Source of the DNA: Litoribrevibacter sp041590855
GTDB taxonomy: Bacteria; Pseudomonadota; Gammaproteobacteria; Pseudomonadales; Litoribrevibacteraceae
Length of the DNA stretch: 6,241 bases
Direction: 5' to 3'
NCBI GenBank assembly: GCA_041590855.1
Contig: JBFHTA010000241.1
Location: 1-6,241 of the forward strand
Of the stretch, positions 1 through 5,788 are shown piece after piece. Numbering within the stretch: position 1 is the first letter of the stretch; each line of letters starts with the position of its first letter. Position numbers and translations under genes: made by a program. The notes beneath the pieces were generated by a model. The model ran no database searches. It was not told the origin of the DNA and saw only the letters and a list, made by a program, of their open reading frames with translations.

Positions 1-1717
1 CGGCGGGCAATAATGACAGGAAGTTACCTTCGCCTTCCATGCGCAAGAAGTCCATATACAAGCGGGTATTCATCTGATGTCCGATGTTTCCGAACACGTC
101 GTATTCTGCGACCAGTAAGTAATGGATACGCTCTAACAATGGGTAATCAATGAGCCAGGCGGTTTTTGGCTCTTGCCCGACCAAGCCTTTCACCACGGTA
201 GAGCTGTCGAAATGGCGGAAGATGGTGAGTGTGGCATTATCGTTCTTTTTGTCTCCGTCCCAAATAAGGTTGAGGTTGAGTTTATTTTGCTCACTCAGAT
301 GTTTTATCAATTGCAGCTTATTATTCAGGTATTTTCTTTGTGTAGCAGAGAAAGATACCCAGTTGGTGATGATACCTGCATTGCTTTGCTTTTCACCTGG
401 TAAAACCAAGTTGTCTTGTTGGCTGGCGACGAGTCGATGCATTCTTTCCGGGTTTAGATCCGGGTCTACGAACAGTACCCAGAAGTGATCGTCAATCACA
501 TTAAGTGCAATTTGACCGCGACACACTGGCCCTTTAATGAACCCCATGATGGTAAACAGCGACTCTTCCAGCATGAATCGGTATCGGGAACGACTGGGGA
601 TTGCTTCAAAAGCTTTGAATGGATTGGCCGCCACTTCCGGGTCATAGCCCGGAAGTGATGTAACTTCATAGTCGGGTTCAATGAACAGAGATTTAATCCA
701 TGACATGCGCTTCGTATCCAACGAGTACGGCATATGGGTTTTGGCCAGAACGCTTTCTTGTACTCGTTCTAAACGATAGTACACACGCTGTATGCCTGGA
801 TCGTCATATGGGCGACGCGTTTTAACATGATTGATTGGCGAACCAGGGGGCGTCGAAGAACGCACCAGCTTGAAATACTCACGATGATTTGCATCCTTGT
901 TTTCATCCAATTCAGAGAAATATAAGTGCCCTAAATAAATGTGCTCATATACATAACGAGCCATAAGCTGGTGTTTTAACGTGTCCTGATTCAGAAAGTC
1001 TTCCCATTTTTCAACTTGCGCCAGGTAAGGCTCTGTTAGCTTGGGTTTGTTCGCCATGTTGGCTCCCTTAGCTAACCACTGAGTCAGTACACCGTATTCG
1101 TCGTTGGACAATGCTGGCAAACCATAGGGCATACCATGGCTTGGGTTTTCGGCCAAATAGTCCTGTGACTCCGAAGGTGAAGGACACTGATTAGGATGAT
1201 TCAAGCCCAGCGGAATATCGTCGCCCAGACGTTCAGAATCAAACGCAGGCTGCTTTTGTTTTTGGCTGATGAATTGGTAAAGCAAACTGGCTTGTAGATT
1301 AACCGTCGGCGTTTGGGTTCGCTCATTTAAGATTGGGTGGAAGCCTTTCTGACGCCATTCGAAGGTACTATCGGCATCGATGCCTAAACGTGTTGGTTCA
1401 CTGGCCAGGATACGTGCGCCATCGTACACCACATCTTTGCTGGCTCCGCGATCAATGCCTGCTGGGGATGATAACTTCAGTTGGCAGGGCGCATCGTAGC
1501 AGCCATGACAGACCACGCAGCGCTGTTCAAGGATGGGTTCTACTTCATTTAAAAAGAACTGACCAGCAGTGCTCTCTGCCTCAACGATTCGGTTCTTAGG
1601 CGCGCTTTGGCCATAGAGTTCAACGAGTGGATCATACTGAGTGATCCCCACACCCGCACATCCGGCTAATAACAAAACAAACCACTGCCAATGAAACTTC
1701 AATTTCAATAAACGCAT
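1..1717 (-). CDS. cti: Fatty acid cis/trans isomerase Cti, N-terminal 572 codons (3' end beyond left edge)
   Basis: Cti is a periplasmic c-type cytochrome-like enzyme. It converts cis double bonds of membrane phospholipid fatty acids to trans without ATP, stiffening the membrane under solvent, heat or osmotic stress. The minus-strand frame stays open from ATG at 1717 to the window edge. Residues 1-20 form a basic, hydrophobic signal ending in LLAGC, a good lipobox with Cys20. Residues 67-71 are CVVCH, the covalent haem c motif, followed by the Cti-typical GCYDAPCQLKL. Conserved Cti-like blocks follow, including HPNQCPSP, GMPYGLPALS, YVYEHIYLGHLYF, RYRFMLEESLFTIMGFIKGP and GQIALNVIDDHFWVLF. 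Full-length homologues are about 760 residues, so roughly a quarter is missing only because the window ends. No frameshift was seen. An AGGG element lies about 10 bases before the start. The family assignment comes from recalled motifs, not a search. Confidence 0.93.
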   Translation of the reverse strand, partial: MRLLKLKFHWQWFVLLLAGCAGVGITQYDPLVELYGQSAPKNRIVEAESTAGQFFLNEVEPILEQRCVVCHGCYDAPCQLKLSSPAGIDRGASKDVVYDGARILASEPTRLGIDADSTFEWRQKGFHPILNERTQTPTVNLQASLLYQFISQKQKQPAFDSERLGDDIPLGLNHPNQCPSPSESQDYLAENPSHGMPYGLPALSNDEYGVLTQWLAKGANMANKPKLTEPYLAQVEKWEDFLNQDTLKHQLMARYVYEHIYLGHLYFSELDENKDANHREYFKLVRSSTPPGSPINHVKTRRPYDDPGIQRVYYRLERVQESVLAKTHMPYSLDTKRMSWIKSLFIEPDYEVTSLPGYDPEVAANPFKAFEAIPSRSRYRFMLEESLFTIMGFIKGPVCRGQIALNVIDDHFWVLFVDPDLNPERMHRLVASQQDNLVLPGEKQSNAGIITNWVSFSATQRKYLNNKLQLIKHLSEQNKLNLNLIWDGDKKNDNATLTIFRHFDSSTVVKGLVGQEPKTAWLIDYPLLERIHYLLVAEYDVFGNIGHQMNTRLYMDFLRMEGEGNFLSLLPA

Positions 1718-1740
1718 AACAATCTATCCCTGATAACTGG

Positions 1741-1760
1741 GCTTTTCGGACTCTAAAAGC
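1741..1760 (-). other. Small inverted repeat in cti leader
   Basis: GCTTTT and AAAAGC form a perfect 6-bp inverted repeat around an 8-base loop, 24 bases upstream of the cti start codon. It could fold in the 5' untranslated RNA. The stem is short and A/T-rich in its inner part, so a regulatory role is only possible. Confidence 0.3.
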
Positions 1761-1777
1761 GCACATTCTGGCACATT
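1761..1777 (-). promoter_or_regulatory. Tandem GCACATT words, 10-bp period, upstream of cti
   Basis: GCACATT occurs at 1761-1767 and again at 1771-1777, exactly one helical turn apart and 44-60 bp upstream of the cti start. On the coding strand this reads AATGTGC CAG AATGTGC. Same-face direct repeats next to a start are typical of regulator sites, but no known operator is recognised here. Confidence 0.3.
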
Positions 1778-1857
1778 AGAGATGAATTAAAAGGGATAAA
1801 CGTTGCTATTTTGTAAGTGAAAAAAGACGGAAATTTACAGTCAACAAGCGAACAGCT

Positions 1858-1889
1858 AAAGCCCCTATAGATGGGAGGTTAGGGGCTTT
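1858..1889 (-). terminator. Terminator-like hairpin, 10-bp perfect stem
   Basis: AAAGCCCCTA (1858-1867) and TAGGGGCTTT (1880-1889) pair perfectly around a 12-base loop. The GC-rich core flanked by A and T runs is the usual form of an intrinsic terminator. The T run is short on both strands (four on plus, three on minus), so efficiency is uncertain and it may act both ways. It sits between two divergently oriented genes, where no adjacent gene needs it. Leftward transcripts from pbpC would reach it after crossing the plus-strand cluster, so minus-strand use is the more plausible role. This direction is inferred. Confidence 0.6.
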
Positions 1890-2148
1890 TGTGGGGGGAA
1901 ATGTGGTACGGGTGTGTTCTTAAATTTTGAAAATGTGCATTGGTTTATGAAGTGATTTGTATGGGGAAAGAAAGCATGTTTGTTTAGATGGGAGTTTCTG
2001 ATTCGGGTGTGTTGGTATTAGTTCTTTTGTATGGGGTGAGTGTAATACGTTCTTGTACAAAGTATTCAGTTTTTCAGTTCTGTTGGATTTTACAGTTTTA
2101 CGATATTGACAGTTTATTTAGTATGACGATAGCGTTTAGTAAACTTTT

Positions 2149-2153
2149 AAGGA
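2149..2153 (+). promoter_or_regulatory. Shine-Dalgarno site fixing the GNAT gene start
   Basis: AAGGA lies 8 bases before the ATG at 2162. The in-frame ATGs upstream at 1988 and 2124 have no comparable site, so this element decides the start. Confidence 0.6.
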
Positions 2154-2161
2154 TTGAAACT

Positions 2162-2677
2162 ATGCAAGCTAGTCACAGGGATGCTGAGGAACGCTATACA
2201 AGAATACGGAAAGCTGTTCTGGATGAAGTGAATAAAGAACTTTTTAATGCTCAGGGGCCTCTTCAAGCTACGTTAATCACCCAAACTGCTTTGGTACAGT
2301 CTAATGGCTGGAAAAACTCACCTAAAAGAAGAGTGGATTGGGAGTGGGTTGAAGGATATAGCGCATTCAAGTTTCGATACCCTAAACGCTTTGAAATGGC
2401 TTTGTGGCATAACTCTACTTTAGTAAGCTTGAGTCTTGGTCGACCAACTTATCAGGGAACTAAATTACGTCTCGATTTTATTGAGGGGAATCCAGATAAG
2501 CCAAAAGATATCAAGGTATTTGAACATACCTTTTTAGCTATGGCAGGTTATGCTCATGCTATGGGGGCAAATGAACTTCGTGTTATGAATCCTATTAATT
2601 CTGAAGTAAAAAGCTACTATGAAAGCTTTGGTCTTAGCTATAACGCTAAAAGCGACTATTTGTATGTACGGTTGTAG
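2162..2677 (+). CDS. GNAT-fold N-acetyltransferase-like protein, 171 aa
   Basis: The start at 2162 is chosen because AAGGA lies 8 bases upstream. Frame-compatible ATGs at 1988 and 2124 would add a poorly structured, Cys- and hydrophobic-rich leader without a ribosome site. Residues 59-95 (from DWEWVEGY to SLGRPT) resemble the early strands of a GNAT fold. Residues 101-109 (KLRLDFIEG) fit the central strand. Residues 117-134 form the following helix (FEHTFLAMAGYAHAMGA), then ELRVMNPIN (138-146) and SYYESFGLSY (151-160), the typical GNAT ending with Tyr and Phe-Gly. The usual acetyl-CoA loop R/Q-x-x-G-x-G/A is not seen; its place holds EGNPDKPKDIK. The protein may therefore bind CoA atypically or not be a working acetyltransferase. 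The substrate is unknown. It is the first gene of the plus-strand cluster and ends 8 bases before the next start. Confidence 0.72.
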   Translation: MQASHRDAEERYTRIRKAVLDEVNKELFNAQGPLQATLITQTALVQSNGWKNSPKRRVDWEWVEGYSAFKFRYPKRFEMALWHNSTLVSLSLGRPTYQGTKLRLDFIEGNPDKPKDIKVFEHTFLAMAGYAHAMGANELRVMNPINSEVKSYYESFGLSYNAKSDYLYVRL

Positions 2678-2685
2678 GTAAAAAT

Positions 2686-2895
2686 ATGAACGATAATGTT
2701 GAACATCTCAGTGATCAGCGGAGTAAAAGGGATTCGGAAAGCATCAAAGATGCTATAAAACGAGCTAAACAACATGTCAGGAATGTTGGAGCTGAGAATT
2801 TAGATGAACCGGAAGGATTTGCTTCTGGAGATATGAAGAAATTTCTAGATGACCCTGAAGGTTATGAAAAGGATAGTAATAATGACTCAGAATAA
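2686..2895 (+). CDS. Small acidic hypothetical protein, 69 aa
   Basis: No family is recognised. The ATG lies 8 bases after the GNAT stop, with only a weak AGG before it, which suggests translation coupled to the upstream gene. Residues 12-33 are charged and probably helical (RSKRDSESIKDAIKRAKQHV). The second half is acidic and contains an internal near-repeat: LDEPEGF at 39-45 and LDDPEGY at 54-60, fifteen residues apart. No signal peptide, membrane segment or Cys is present, so it is probably cytoplasmic. Its 3' end overlaps the next gene by 14 bases. That it is a real gene rests on tight spacing, the overlap and a hydrophilic composition. Small size and acidic nature would suit an antitoxin or inhibitor, but nothing shows this directly. 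Confidence 0.58.
   Translation: MNDNVEHLSDQRSKRDSESIKDAIKRAKQHVRNVGAENLDEPEGFASGDMKKFLDDPEGYEKDSNNDSE
2870..2873 (+). promoter_or_regulatory. Shine-Dalgarno site fixing the start of the 49-aa gene
   Basis: AGGA, inside the end of the acidic gene, lies 8 bases before ATG at 2882. The in-frame ATGs at 2849 and 2855 lack such a site, which favours 2882 as the true start. Confidence 0.5.
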
Positions 2896-3031
2896 GACAA
2901 TGAAAGTTTTAAATGAACGGGAAAAACAGGTATTACCCATGCCAGGTGAAGTAACGGCAGAAGATGCAAAAGTCGGTGTCTTTATTGCGATGCAAAAGGC
3001 GAAGCAAAAAACTTTAAAAAGAAAGGGATAG
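2882..3031 (+). CDS. Small basic hypothetical protein, 49 aa
   Basis: No family is recognised. The start at 2882 is favoured by AGGA 8 bases upstream; in-frame ATGs at 2849 and 2855 would give longer forms, and one at 2900 a shorter one. The gene overlaps the end of the acidic gene by 14 bases in another frame, a typical sign of translational coupling. The protein begins MTQNKTMKVLNEREK, has a middle part GEVTAEDAKVGVFIAMQ and ends in a lysine-rich tail (KAKQKTLKRKG). It is basic overall, in contrast with its acidic partner. No signal peptide, membrane helix or Cys is seen. At this length chance is a real possibility, so existence is supported mainly by the ribosome site and the packing. Confidence 0.5.
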   Translation: MTQNKTMKVLNEREKQVLPMPGEVTAEDAKVGVFIAMQKAKQKTLKRKG

Positions 3032-3076
3032 TAATTACAGTGCTAATCCATTTCCTTAAATAAAAAGATTTGACCT

Positions 3077-3250
3077 ATGTATTCTTCCAACCCTCCAAAA
3101 TTAGAGCAATGTGGTACAGATAAAACACTCAAAGCGTTACGTCGAGATCTTCAAGAAGGACTCGACCAGTTGGATAGTGGTGAAGGCAAGCCACTGGATA
3201 TGGACTCAGTGAAAGCTAAAGCGCGTGCAATTAGGAAAACTAAGCTGTAG
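3077..3250 (+). CDS. ParD-like antitoxin C-terminal region, 57 aa, no DNA-binding domain
   Basis: The frame is preceded by an in-frame TGA at 3071, so ATG at 3077 is the earliest start; the ribosome site is weak. Residues 18-51 (LKALRRDLQEGLD, then SGEGKPLDMD and KAKARA) resemble the C-terminal half of ParD-family antitoxins, the part that wraps around the ParE toxin. Usual ParD proteins are about 80-95 residues and begin with a ribbon-helix-helix DNA-binding domain. Here only about 17 unrelated residues precede the match, and no ribbon-helix-helix is seen in the 45 bases upstream. No parE-like toxin gene follows: the next gene is convergent pbpC, 5 bp away. It may be a decayed antitoxin, a free-standing toxin-neutralising peptide, or an unrelated small protein with a chance likeness. 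Confidence 0.5.
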   Translation: MYSSNPPKLEQCGTDKTLKALRRDLQEGLDQLDSGEGKPLDMDSVKAKARAIRKTKL

Positions 3251-3255
3251 TTATC

Positions 3256-5718
3256 CTACCTCACTCCCATCCTCTGCACTTCCAACTCAATCGAATCCGT
3301 CAGTCCATGATCGTCCGTCACCGTTAGCAAATACTTGCCCGGTTTGGCCGTCCAGAACAGGGGCTGCTCAGGAGTGGATTTTCCAATAAAGCCCCCATCC
3401 AGAAACCAGTAAGCGTGCTGGACATCGGCGTCAAAAATGGCTTCAAAGGGCAGTTGCTCTTCAGTATCGGTAAGAAAATACACTAAACCTCTCACCGGGG
3501 TGGTGATGCGCGGCGGTGTTGCCTCTGAGCTGAGTTGCTGCAGTTGGCAGTCGGCTTCATATTCTGGTGGTTGTTTACGTTGTATGCCCGCCATTCTGAA
3601 CAATCTCGCGAGGTCACTGGGCCAAAACTCATAGACATCGAGACGGGTTTTGCCGGGTTGATGTCGACAGGCGCGTTTTCCTGTTTCGATGTTTACCGGC
3701 ACGGCGCGGAAGACATTACCGGTTTTAATCGGAGACACTCCGGGAATAAACCAACTCTTTACTGTCATGGGGCAATGTTTGCCGGGTAGGAAGCCGGTCG
3801 CCAGACAGATGTCGACCTTTCTCAGGTTTATCGGTGGTTGGTTTGCCAAGGTACCTGAGCTTGGGTAAGAGGTGCTTCGTTGAAGATCCCTGAATATTTT
3901 GAAAAACAACGGCGCAGCGGCTTTTCGGCCAATCAGGTTTGGGTTGCCTTCACCGTCGAAATTACCGACCCAGACCGCCAGAACGTATTGCTCATCAAAG
4001 CCGACTGACCAGGCATCCCGAAAGGCAAAAGACGTTCCTGTTTTCCAGGCAATGGGGTTGTGGTGCCCTGCGTTTGTCGACAGGGGCTGATGCTTGTTAG
4101 TGGGTAAGTACTCGCGATCAGTTGGCGGGTTTTGACTGAGCATGTGATAGGTCAGCCAGGCACCCTCTGGTGTTAAGAAGCGCTTTTCTGCATTAAGAGG
4201 GGCTGTGTTACGGGGTGCGGTAGTCAGTTCTTCTGGTCTTTCATTCAGAAGTAGTTGTTCTTGTTGATAGCTCCCCTGGTTTGCCAGCATGGCATAGAGT
4301 CGAACCAGCTCTAACATGCTGAGCTCCATGCCGCCCAATACAGTCGAGAGTCCATAATGGGCGCGGGCTTTCATACCGCGAACCTGGGTTTGTTGCAGGA
4401 GTTGATACAGGTTAGGAGAGGTTAATTGGCCTGCTAAACGTATCGCAGGCACATTGCGACTGCTAATCAAGGCATCCGTGGCACTGATGGGGCCTGCGTA
4501 GGCCAGATCATAATTCTCCGGCGTGTAGGCCGCAAAGCGGCTGGGGGTATCTTTCAGCAAAGACAAGGGGTGAATCAGCCCTTGATCCATGGCCAAGGCA
4601 TAAGCAAAAGGCTTGAGTGTTGATCCCGGAGAGCGTTTGGCTGTGACACCATCTACCTGCCCAAAAATACCGTCGTTAAAGAAATCGGCAGATCCTACCC
4701 AGGCTTCTATCTCCATGGTTTGATGATTGAGCAACAAGGCGGCTGCGTTTTTGTAACCGAGTGGGGCGTTGTCTGATAAGTAGCGGTTTATCCAGTTCTC
4801 GATCCGCGCTTGCTGTGTGAGCTTGATGCTGGTTTGAACCCGATTCTTAATGAACGGCTGAGTTTGTTGCAGATAATTGACTAAGTGAGGTGCTTTAAAA
4901 GGCAATTGGCTGGGTGAACGGAAAGCCAAGGGTAAATCAAACCATTGAGTGAGTTGTCTGTCGTCACCGTATTCTTCTTGCCAGAGTTGCAGAAGTCGTG
5001 CCCGGGCGTCCATTAATTCCGCGTAGCCTTTCGAACTGAGAGGGTTTCGTTTCGACGGATTCTGCGGGATCACTGCCAAGGCCATGGCTTCGGCTGTATT
5101 TAGTTTCGCAGCAGGTTTATTGAAATAGATCAGGCTGGCTGCTTCGATGCCCTCAATATTGCCACCGTATGGCAGGTGATTCAGGTACGCGGTGAGAATT
5201 TCTTGTTTGCTGTAATGCGCTTCTATCCATAAGGCATAGAGCATTTGCTGCAACTTTCCGGGAATGTTTGAAGAATCAAACCCCTGGCTCAGTCGAGCCA
5301 CCTGCATGGTAATGGTGGAACCGCCAATTTGACGATTTTGCACCACATAGGTGTGCCAAGCGGCACGGCCCACTGCCATAAAGTCGATGCCCGAATGCTC
5401 GTAGAAATGCTGATCTTCATACAAGAGGGTCGCTTGGATTAACGCTGGCGAAACCGAATCCAGATCTGATTGGAGACGGTAGGTATCGTCGTCTGCCAGG
5501 GTTAAACGGAGTAACTGTCCGTCTTGATCTAAATAGGCGGTAGACCAGGTTTGCCAATCAAAGAGTGTGGGCGCAGGAAGGCAGCGAAGAATAATCAGTA
5601 ACAGCAGATAACTGAGTGGTAGCCCAAGCGTCGCAACTAATATCCATCGGTAAGGACGATCTTGCAAAATATGTAATGGTGTATTTCGCAAGATCGATTG
5701 GAAACGACGTTTAGGCAT
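3256..5718 (-). CDS. pbpC: Penicillin-binding protein 1C (bifunctional peptidoglycan synthase)
   Basis: This is an 820-aa class A penicillin-binding protein of the PBP1C type. It polymerises glycan strands and carries a transpeptidase domain in the periplasm, anchored in the inner membrane. A short basic cytoplasmic tail precedes a membrane helix at about 25-47. The glycosyltransferase domain (about 80-250) shows EDQHFYEHSG with catalytic Glu101, GGSTITMQVAR at 132-142 and KQEILTAYLN at 171-180. The transpeptidase domain has the active-site STLK at 366-369, SRN at 420-422 and KTG at 559-561, all intact. The C-terminal part (about 735-815) matches the PBP1C-specific BiPBP_C domain, with FDADVQHAYWFLDG and PGKYLLTVTDDHG. 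E. coli PBP1C is about 770 residues, so the length is normal. The gene starts 57 bp after the alpha-2-macroglobulin stop, probably in one operon. The ribosome site is weak. Confidence 0.97.
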   Translation of the reverse strand: MPKRRFQSILRNTPLHILQDRPYRWILVATLGLPLSYLLLLIILRCLPAPTLFDWQTWSTAYLDQDGQLLRLTLADDDTYRLQSDLDSVSPALIQATLLYEDQHFYEHSGIDFMAVGRAAWHTYVVQNRQIGGSTITMQVARLSQGFDSSNIPGKLQQMLYALWIEAHYSKQEILTAYLNHLPYGGNIEGIEAASLIYFNKPAAKLNTAEAMALAVIPQNPSKRNPLSSKGYAELMDARARLLQLWQEEYGDDRQLTQWFDLPLAFRSPSQLPFKAPHLVNYLQQTQPFIKNRVQTSIKLTQQARIENWINRYLSDNAPLGYKNAAALLLNHQTMEIEAWVGSADFFNDGIFGQVDGVTAKRSPGSTLKPFAYALAMDQGLIHPLSLLKDTPSRFAAYTPENYDLAYAGPISATDALISSRNVPAIRLAGQLTSPNLYQLLQQTQVRGMKARAHYGLSTVLGGMELSMLELVRLYAMLANQGSYQQEQLLLNERPEELTTAPRNTAPLNAEKRFLTPEGAWLTYHMLSQNPPTDREYLPTNKHQPLSTNAGHHNPIAWKTGTSFAFRDAWSVGFDEQYVLAVWVGNFDGEGNPNLIGRKAAAPLFFKIFRDLQRSTSYPSSGTLANQPPINLRKVDICLATGFLPGKHCPMTVKSWFIPGVSPIKTGNVFRAVPVNIETGKRACRHQPGKTRLDVYEFWPSDLARLFRMAGIQRKQPPEYEADCQLQQLSSEATPPRITTPVRGLVYFLTDTEEQLPFEAIFDADVQHAYWFLDGGFIGKSTPEQPLFWTAKPGKYLLTVTDDHGLTDSIELEVQRMGVR

Positions 5719-5769
5719 AGTGAATACAGTACTTCGCGTTCAATAACTGGTTTCCTGGGTGTCCGGTCA

Positions 5770-5788
5770 GCCGTCTTATTCAGACGGC
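5770..5788 (-). other. Hairpin enclosing the alpha-2-macroglobulin stop codon
   Basis: GCCGTC and GACGGC form a perfect 6-bp stem with a 7-base loop that contains the TAA stop codon. No T run follows on the minus strand, so this is not a standard terminator and read-through into pbpC is expected. It could slow terminating ribosomes or protect RNA; it may also be chance. Confidence 0.35.

Larger units (their letters stand above)
1718..2161. other. Non-coding stretch between divergent cti and GNAT gene
   Basis: This 444-bp stretch carries the 5' leader of cti on the minus strand and the upstream region of the plus-strand cluster. It contains a small hairpin (1741-1760), paired GCACATT words (1761-1777) and a 10-bp terminator-like hairpin (1858-1889). 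From about 1900 to 2160 it becomes clearly AT-rich; one 60-base line, 2041-2100, has 17 G or C. No tRNA or convincing gene was recognised. An open frame does extend upstream of the GNAT start from 1988, but its 58 residues look like chance translation. No promoter with both boxes well matched and well spaced was found on either strand: TTGACT on the minus strand near 1840 and TTGACA at 2106-2111 lack a good partner -10. Confidence 0.6.
1890..3255 (+). other. Putative accessory insertion between pbpC and cti
   Basis: The segment holds four small plus-strand genes between minus-strand chromosomal genes. It is visibly more AT-rich: sample 60-base lines have 17 (2041-2100), 18 (2581-2640) and 25 (2281-2340) G or C, against 30 (4021-4080) and 33 (4441-4500) in pbpC. 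The right edge abuts the pbpC stop and the left edge lies somewhere between the hairpin at 1889 and the GNAT gene. No transposase, integrase, tRNA, convincing target-site duplication or integron attC site was found, so the route of entry is unknown and the boundaries are approximate. Confidence 0.45.

Noticed and set aside
150..488. Plus-strand frames opposite cti, also 1333-1599
   Set aside because: Antisense to clear Cti coding sequence, with no ribosome site or family likeness.
496..681. 61-aa minus-strand frame
   Set aside because: It lies wholly inside cti in a different frame and resembles nothing; it is a shadow.
1718..1890. Small RNA gene ending at the hairpin on the plus strand
   Set aside because: The hairpin could end such an RNA, but no plus-strand promoter with acceptable boxes was found upstream.
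1858..1900. Integron attC site suggested by the inverted repeat and GTTAGGGG
   Set aside because: The required RYYYAAC and GTTRRRY core pair with inner boxes is not present; the structure is a simple terminator-like hairpin.
2106..2134. TTGACA as a promoter for the plus-strand cluster
   Set aside because: The -35 box is perfect, but the hexamers 16-18 bases downstream match TATAAT poorly, so no promoter is called.
1988..2161. Upstream in-frame extension of the GNAT protein
   Set aside because: The 58 extra residues are Cys- and hydrophobic-rich without a GNAT-like pattern, ATG at 1988 has no ribosome site, and a good one exists before 2162.
1900..3117. AATGTGGTAC at 1900-1909 and 3108-3117 as possible insertion-flanking repeats
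   Set aside because: Only 10 bases, and the right copy lies inside the ParD-like gene rather than at the edge next to pbpC; chance is likely.
3437..4090. Plus-strand frames opposite pbpC
   Set aside because: Antisense shadows of the conserved transpeptidase and C-terminal domains.
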